A DNA stretch of 18,200 nucleotides, from positions 1-18,200 of the forward strand of contig CAZGLK010000014.1 in the NCBI GenBank assembly GCA_964526375.1, written 5' to 3'. Of this stretch, positions 14,255-18,200 are shown piece after piece. Under the pieces are notes generated by a model that was not told the origin of the DNA, did no database searches, and saw only the letters and a program-made list of their open reading frames with translations. A program made the position numbers and the translations under genes. The DNA comes from CAZGLK01 sp964526375 (GTDB taxonomy: Bacteria; Patescibacteriota; Minisyncoccia; JACQLN01). The stretch's first letter is position 1. Each line of letters begins with the position of its first letter.

Positions 14255-14999
14255 TATTTTTTTCCTGCTCCAGTTTTTCCAATGCCAGTTCGGCCAAGTG
14301 CCAGTCTTCGGGGCTGTCTAAGTTGATGCTGTATTTTTCGGCCATGGGGTATATGGCCGCGCGATCGCCGTAGAAGTTGGGCTGGCTGGGATGCAAAATC
14401 AATTCGGTCTTAAACAAGTAGACCGCGCCGTTGTGATAATAGGTTTTTTGGGGGAAACTTTGGCGGCGGGGAATGCGCTGATGCAGGGGCTCACTGCTGA
14501 CTAAAAGCTTGGCCCATTTGTCTTGGCCCTCCACCACCGCCCAATAGGGGCTAAAATGCCCCGGGATTTCGGACATGCTTACCACGGAATCAGCACCGGA
14601 GGATTTTAAAAGCTCCAAAGTTTCTTTAATGTGAAAGGACTGGCACAAGGGCGCGGTCGGCTGAAGCAGCATAACCGCGTCGGGCAAATAGTTTTGATTG
14701 TCCCTTAACCATTCAACCGCGTGCTTAAGCACTGGCAAATGAGGAGTGCCGTCTTGAGCCAATTCGGCCGGGCGCATGAAGGGCGTCTCAACACCATATC
14801 GTCCGGCAACTTCGGCAATTTCGGCATCATCGGTGCTTAAAATTATGCGGTCAAAAATACCGGACTCCTGCGCGGTTTTGATGGTATAGGCAATCAGGGG
14901 CTGGCCCTTGAGCTCCTTAATGTTTTTTCGGGGAATACCCTTGGAACCGCCACGCGCGGTTATAACACCCAATATCTTTAAATTTTGCTGGCTACTCAT
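14241..14999 (-). CDS. neuA: CMP-nonulosonate (sialic-type acid) cytidylyltransferase
   Basis: This 252-aa enzyme couples CTP to a nonulosonic acid to give the CMP-activated donor. The nucleotide-binding motif ARGGSKGIPRKNI lies at 15-27 (Arg16, Lys20), followed by GQPLIAYTIKTA, RIILSTDDAEIAEVAGRYG, LLQPTAPL, and NGAVYLFK. The end SINLDSPEDWHLAELAL matches the metal-binding and dimer region of the family (acylneuraminate cytidylyltransferase: NeuA, PseF, LegF). There is no C-terminal hydrolase extension. I chose the ATG at 14999 because it overlaps the TGA of the epimerase gene as ATGA; the ATG at 15014 would add five residues. Whether the sugar is Neu5Ac, legionaminic or pseudaminic acid cannot be decided from sequence. 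Confidence 0.93.
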   Translation of the reverse strand: MSSQQNLKILGVITARGGSKGIPRKNIKELKGQPLIAYTIKTAQESGIFDRIILSTDDAEIAEVAGRYGVETPFMRPAELAQDGTPHLPVLKHAVEWLRDNQNYLPDAVMLLQPTAPLCQSFHIKETLELLKSSGADSVVSMSEIPGHFSPYWAVVEGQDKWAKLLVSSEPLHQRIPRRQSFPQKTYYHNGAVYLFKTELILHPSQPNFYGDRAAIYPMAEKYSINLDSPEDWHLAELALEKLEQEKNNVGP

Positions 15000-16243
15000 A
15001 GGTCTTGAAAACATTTTTGAACATCTAAATCGACACCCGCCAGAATGTCGGCAATCCGCAAGGCCGATCCACCGTTGCCAAAAACACTGCTGGGAGCAAA
15101 CCTGCCACGATTTATCTGCGACAGAATCGCAGCCTTTAAAGATTCTTTGTCATTTGAAACCTCAATCGCATTTCCGGCTCTTTCCCTGTTATTCTGCCTT
15201 GAGCCAACCAGCACCGCCGGCGTGCCCAAATAAGCGCCTTCGCGAATAAAACTGGAGGAATTGCCCACGGCGCAGGCGGCGTTCCTTAAATATTTGTAAA
15301 AATCATCGGGATGAAGATGTTTGGTAAAAAAAACATTTTCTGGTTTTTCTTTTTCCAACCAGTTTTTTATGACACTGCCCAGAACATCTGAACCGGCATC
15401 AATGTTGGAACCCAAAATTATTTTGGGCATTGGCAATTCTTTTATGGCACATATGAGATTTTCGATCATTTTAACATTTTCTTCTTTTGAATCGGTAGCT
15501 ACTGGATGAGGTAATATCATCAGATAGGGATCGCCGGTATTTAGGTTAGGAAAAACATTGGGTTTTTTTTCAAAGTCAATCTTGGCCACGGCATCTATAG
15601 CCGGTGAGCCTACGGCAAAAACCTTGCCGGAGTTCTCACCCATCTGGACTACTCTGCGGCGGCTAGACTCGGTGGAAGTAAAATGAATATGGGCTAGCTT
15701 GGTAATGGCGTGCCTAATACTCTCGTCTATGGTACCGCTGACATCGCCGCCTTCGTTGTGGGCTATGGGTATGTTTAAGCAAGAGGCGGCCAAAGCCACG
15801 GTCATCATTTCAAACCTGTCGGCATTTACGAAAACAACATCGGGGCGAATTTGTTTCATCACCTCAACCAACTTAACCATCCCCCAACCCACCGACTTGG
15901 CCATAGTTTCGGATCTGCCACCGTCAAGAAAAGTCGGGATGTGCGCGGATATTTCAAATCCATCCCTCGCCAAGTTCCTAGCCAGAAAATCGTTTCGCAA
16001 AACAGCGTCCCTGCCGCTAAATGACCTCAAGCGGGCCAGCACATACCATGGCAAGGCAGACATCCAAGACCGCGGCCGGCTGTTTACCAGATTGTTAAAA
16101 AAATTGCCGTAGGCCGCCGGCACACCAACGATTATTTTTAAGTCCAGAACCGGATGGTTTTTAACGGCATTAAGAACCGGCCGCAATCTGCCATAATGCG
16201 CCCGGTTAAATATCGGCACTAGAATTTTTCTTCTCGGATTCAT
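14996..16243 (-). CDS. neuC: UDP-N-acetylglucosamine 2-epimerase (hydrolysing), NeuC/LegG-type
   Basis: This 415-aa soluble enzyme should convert UDP-GlcNAc (or a related UDP-sugar) to free ManNAc-type sugar and UDP, feeding the synthase encoded just upstream. Family motifs: NRAHYGRLRPVL (13-24, in the usual TGTRAEYG position), DVVFVNADRFEMM (135-147), HNEGGDVSGTIDESIRH (162-178), ITKLAHIHFTST, and GNSSSFIREG (327-336). The signature at 162-178 is the sialic/legionaminic branch rather than the non-hydrolysing WecB branch. The protein is some 20-40 residues longer than usual NeuC; the extra length sits at about 44-90 (SRPRSWMSALPWYVLARLRS). The spacing to the synthase is 2 nt, and to the cytidylyltransferase there is a 4-bp overlap, so all are one operon. 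Confidence 0.92.
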   Translation of the reverse strand: MNPRRKILVPIFNRAHYGRLRPVLNAVKNHPVLDLKIIVGVPAAYGNFFNNLVNSRPRSWMSALPWYVLARLRSFSGRDAVLRNDFLARNLARDGFEISAHIPTFLDGGRSETMAKSVGWGMVKLVEVMKQIRPDVVFVNADRFEMMTVALAASCLNIPIAHNEGGDVSGTIDESIRHAITKLAHIHFTSTESSRRRVVQMGENSGKVFAVGSPAIDAVAKIDFEKKPNVFPNLNTGDPYLMILPHPVATDSKEENVKMIENLICAIKELPMPKIILGSNIDAGSDVLGSVIKNWLEKEKPENVFFTKHLHPDDFYKYLRNAACAVGNSSSFIREGAYLGTPAVLVGSRQNNRERAGNAIEVSNDKESLKAAILSQINRGRFAPSSVFGNGGSALRIADILAGVDLDVQKCFQDL

Positions 16244-16245
16244 AT

Positions 16246-17364
16246 TTAAGCAATCATACCTGCTGTAACCGGCTGGTACCGGGCTATGCCGACTTTAACA
16301 ATCTTGCCAATAACATCCTCAAATTTTTCCGAAGGCAATCCGGCTAGATGCGCTTGCGGCCGCATGGCGCCGATCACATCTGCGGTGATTGTTGCGCCCG
16401 CGGGAATATCGCACAGCGCCACCAAAGTTTTTCTAAAAAAGGGACGGAACTCGGCTTCGCCCTCTTGCATAATCTTGGTCGATTGACCCAAGCCGGCTTT
16501 GACCACTTCCTTGTTTAGATATATCGCCTTCTTAGCGGGATTTGATTCTACCTCTCTGATGCCCGCGACCAATAGCTTCAACTCATCCGGCGTCAGCGCG
16601 ACTTTATGATCCGAACCCCATAAATCCCGGCTTAAAGAAAAATGCTTTTCTATGATGGCCGCACCCAACGCCGCCGCGGCCACGGCAGAATCAATGCCTA
16701 TGGAATGATCGGAAAAGCCCACGGGGACATTGTAGCGATTCTTAAAAAACCCGATCGTCTGCAGCTGTAAATCTTCGCTCGGGCAAGGATACTTGGAAAC
16801 GCAATGCATCAAGGCAAACTCGGCGCCGCGGCGCTTTAAAAAATCAACCGCCAAGTCAACCTCCTCCAATGTGCTCATGCCGGCCGAGATTATAATGGGC
16901 TTCGCGGTTGAAGCAATGTAATCCAGCATCACAAAGTCAAGAATGTCGCCCGAGCCGACTTTCCACAAATCCAGGCCGGTTTGATTCAAAAGCCGGGCCG
17001 CGCCGCGGCTCATGGGCGTGGAGAAAAACACCATGCCGATCTCATCGCAGTATTTTTTTAATTCCTGCCAAAACCAAATTGGCGTGGCCAAGGTATTTCT
17101 TTTAACCCAATTGTACCTGTCCGCTCCCTTAAAATGAGGCGAGACCACATTGATGTCGGCTTGCTCGTCCTCTATCGTGTGCGTTTGAAACTTAACCGCA
17201 TCTGCCCCGGCCTCTTTGGCCAACTTGACTAGCTCTTTAGCGTTGGACAAATATGTCTCCACGCTCTGATCCTCCTCCGTTTGAATAAACCCCTTGCCGA
17301 TTTCGGCCACTATAAAAACAGGCCTGTTTTGACCTATCAATTTTCCGTCTATTTTAAGCTCCAT
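16246..17364 (-). CDS. neuB: N-acetylneuraminate/nonulosonate synthase
   Basis: This 372-aa enzyme condenses phosphoenolpyruvate with a ManNAc-type (or 2,4-diacetamido) sugar to make a nine-carbon acid. Residues 1-280 form the TIM barrel: FIVAEIG (Glu21), AVKFQTH, FFSTPMS, LWKVGSGD, IIISAGMST, HCVSKYPCP, VGFSDHSIG (215-223), IIEKHFSLSR and GSDHKVALTP. Residues 310-372 are the C-terminal SAF (antifreeze-like) domain, with RKTLVALCDIPAGATIT. Metal-binding His residues expected in the family (in SDHSIG and EKHF) are present. Length fits NeuB/LegI/PseI (about 335-360 aa) with a slight N-terminal extension. The hydrolysing epimerase downstream favours a Neu5Ac- or Leg-type product over pseudaminic acid, but this is inference. 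No Shine-Dalgarno is seen. Confidence 0.93.
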   Translation of the reverse strand: MELKIDGKLIGQNRPVFIVAEIGKGFIQTEEDQSVETYLSNAKELVKLAKEAGADAVKFQTHTIEDEQADINVVSPHFKGADRYNWVKRNTLATPIWFWQELKKYCDEIGMVFFSTPMSRGAARLLNQTGLDLWKVGSGDILDFVMLDYIASTAKPIIISAGMSTLEEVDLAVDFLKRRGAEFALMHCVSKYPCPSEDLQLQTIGFFKNRYNVPVGFSDHSIGIDSAVAAAALGAAIIEKHFSLSRDLWGSDHKVALTPDELKLLVAGIREVESNPAKKAIYLNKEVVKAGLGQSTKIMQEGEAEFRPFFRKTLVALCDIPAGATITADVIGAMRPQAHLAGLPSEKFEDVIGKIVKVGIARYQPVTAGMIA

Positions 17365-17406
17365 ATTTGCGCATATTACAACATTTTTTGGCTTATTTCA
17401 GTTTCC

Positions 17407-17772
17407 TTAATCAAAAACGGTTACATCGCCTTTTTCATACTCCCCCATCTCAAAACCGTCATACTTAAAATGATCGCCGTCTTGATAAAAATAGAGGGCA
17501 GTGGACTGATCCAGAATAAGCTGAAAACCTCTCTGGCCAGACTGCAAAGGCACTAAATCGACCTTCTCTATATTTTCAAAAAGCGCATGGGCTTTATCAG
17601 CCACATCAGGATCAACACCCAACCGACGCGATAACCGCCTGATACCCTGCAAAGGCAATACCCGCAACAAAAATCTGGTCCAAAAATCTACTCCGCTCTC
17701 TTTTAGACTTTTAAGGTCCCACTTAGCTTTCTCAAAATTAAGATCCTCAAGATCTCTATCGTTCATAGTCAT
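17407..17772 (-). CDS. Small soluble protein of unknown function heading the nonulosonate operon
   Basis: I do not recognise this 121-aa product. The N-terminal half (1-65) is charged and probably helical (LEDLNFEKAKWDLKSLKES, then LPLQGIRRLSRRLGVDPDVADKAH). The C-terminal half looks like a short beta domain (VPLQSGQRGFQLILDQSTALYFYQ, then DHFKYDGFEMGEYEKGDVTVFD). There is no signal peptide or membrane helix. Codon use and the unbroken frame support a real gene, though it could be a minor one. It ends 42 bp before the synthase ATG on the same strand, and a 38-bp perfect palindrome lies 34 bp upstream of its start, so it is probably the first gene of the operon. The ATG at 17766 is an alternative start. 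Confidence 0.62.
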   Translation of the reverse strand: MTMNDRDLEDLNFEKAKWDLKSLKESGVDFWTRFLLRVLPLQGIRRLSRRLGVDPDVADKAHALFENIEKVDLVPLQSGQRGFQLILDQSTALYFYQDGDHFKYDGFEMGEYEKGDVTVFD

Positions 17773-17806
17773 TGTTTTTCAAATGAGCCATCCAGCTGAC
17801 TCACTT

Positions 17807-17844
17807 ACGACATTCTAACATTCTGCAGAATGTTAGAATGTCGT
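17807..17844. promoter_or_regulatory. 38-bp perfect palindrome ahead of the nonulosonate operon
   Basis: All 19 pairs are symmetric (centre between 17825 and 17826), built of ACGACATTCTAACATTCTG and its complement, with an inner PstI-like CTGCAG. It lies 34 bp before the ATG at 17772 and 2 bp after the stop of a degenerate coding remnant. No T-run follows on either strand. Its half-site TCTAACATTCT matches 10 of 11 bases of the half-site in the palindromes beside the TrpR-like gene. It could be an operator, a T-less terminator, or both. Confidence 0.6.
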
Positions 17845-17846
17845 GG

Positions 17847-18078
17847 TTATAAGTTTTCAATAATTTTAATCTCATCCGAGGTGAAGCCGTAGAGCCTTGC
17901 CCCATAACATACCAACATTCTTAAGTTTGTAAGGATGTCATAGATGTGGCGTGACTTACTTCTACCACGCCGCCGTATTACCATCTTTTTCTTCAATAAT
18001 TTTAGTCCCCTCTTTAGACTGAGCCCGTCGAAGTCCGGGGTGCCTGCCCGCCTCTGGAGGGAGGCCGTAGATCCTGCC
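17847..18078 (-). pseudogene. Degenerate duplicated remnants of a coding tail (YGxxxxEIKIIE type)
   Basis: A 45-codon open frame (17847-17984) ends GARLYGFTSDEIKIIENL-stop. This resembles the C-terminal tail 'LYGLTEEEIKIVE' that I associate with Eco57I-type restriction-methylation enzymes; the link is from memory and weak. A second, older copy lies at 18052-18078 (GRIYGLPPE) and 17989-18006 (TKIIEE). The two pieces are in frame but split by about 45 bp that include the REP-like hairpin. DNA similarity between the copies (GGGGCA.GG.TCTACGGC) supports duplication. No full gene is present. Confidence 0.35.
18017..18035. repeat. REP-like hairpin element
   Basis: GACT-GAGCCCGTCGA-AGTC has the form of the widespread 'CCCT-GAGCCTGTCGA-AGGG' repeat, with the stem ends changed in a compensating way (GACT/AGTC for CCCT/AGGG). 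It sits inside the segment that splits the second coding remnant. Only one copy is in this window, so its repeat status is not shown here. Confidence 0.4.
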
Positions 18079-18158
18079 CCGTAGGGTTGCGGGGCAACTC
18101 CTTCGGGGATTCGATTTCCATATTATTTACCCCCATATTTACCACCTGTGGAAAACTA

Positions 18159-18188
18159 TTGACTTTTGCCATTTAGAAATGCTATAAT
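18159..18188 (+). promoter_or_regulatory. Strong plus-strand promoter reading out of the right edge
   Basis: TTGACT (18159-18164) and TATAAT (18183-18188) are separated by 18 nt, and TGC precedes the -10, an extended -10. It is the best consensus promoter in the window and the only clear one on the plus strand. The driven gene lies outside; a highly expressed RNA or protein gene is likely. Confidence 0.7.
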
Positions 18189-18200
18189 GACAAGCTTCGA

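Noticed and set aside
18014..18121. 35-codon minus-strand open frame starting MEIESPKELPRN
   Set aside because: It lies over a 6-bp GC hairpin (18076-18095), the REP-like element and the coding remnant in another frame. No ribosome-binding site or domain was seen.

Overview
The window looks like chromosomal DNA from a small-genome bacterium, most likely a member of the Patescibacteria (Candidate Phyla Radiation, Parcubacteria-like). This is inferred from gene content and style, not from a marker gene. The signs are a YerC/YecD-type TrpR-like regulator as a stand-alone gene, a secreted protein built of 'TSTNPSW' repeats ending in a Cys-containing GGQIILKS...ACPR-type tail, a Thr-rich exported protein with two peptidoglycan-binding domains, an O-antigen ligase with a TPR tail, tightly packed genes with 4-14 bp overlaps, and few Shine-Dalgarno sequences. 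Every convincing gene is on the minus strand, so transcription runs from high to low coordinates. No rRNA, tRNA, CRISPR array or transposase was found.

Layout from right to left, in the direction of transcription. 17.8-18.2 kb has no intact gene. It holds degenerate remnants of a C-terminal coding tail, a REP-like hairpin, a 38-bp perfect palindrome, and a strong outward-facing plus-strand promoter at the right edge. 17.8-13.6 kb is a nonulosonic (sialic-type) acid operon: an unknown 121-aa protein, NeuB-type synthase, NeuC-type UDP-GlcNAc 2-epimerase, NeuA-type CMP-sugar synthetase, and an unknown 217-aa helical protein. A 340-bp gap follows, with two tandem hairpins that share a self-complementary loop. 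13.3-7.1 kb is a glycan assembly and transfer block: a methyltransferase-like/GT2 fusion, a SAM methyltransferase, a GT-C (GT39/ArnT-like) membrane glycosyltransferase, and an O-antigen ligase/polymerase-family protein with TPRs, closed by a hairpin terminator.

6.85-4.5 kb encodes two exported proteins. One has 43-residue repeats. The other has a Ser/Thr-rich linker and two peptidoglycan-binding domains, followed by a strong terminator. 4.45-2.1 kb encodes an NAD-dependent sugar epimerase coupled to a polyprenyl-phosphate sugar-1-phosphate transferase, a typical initiation step for a surface glycan. 2.0-1.5 kb is the TrpR-like regulator, flanked by two near-identical quasi-palindromes in inverted orientation. 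Below it lies a short operon: a membrane-anchored NTF2-like protein coupled to a secreted zinc phospholipase C/P1-nuclease-like protein that runs off the left edge.

Reading it together (inference): the window encodes most steps of a surface glycan pathway. These are lipid-linked initiation (2145-3536), nonulosonate precursor synthesis and CMP activation (14241-17364), cytoplasmic and membrane glycosyl transfer and methylation (9414-13261), and en-bloc transfer or polymerisation (7086-9341). The Thr-rich and repeat-containing exported proteins are candidate acceptors or wall partners. The regulatory DNA is the least conventional part: the TrpR-like gene carries matching palindromes on both sides, and a related half-site recurs in the large palindrome ahead of the nonulosonate operon.
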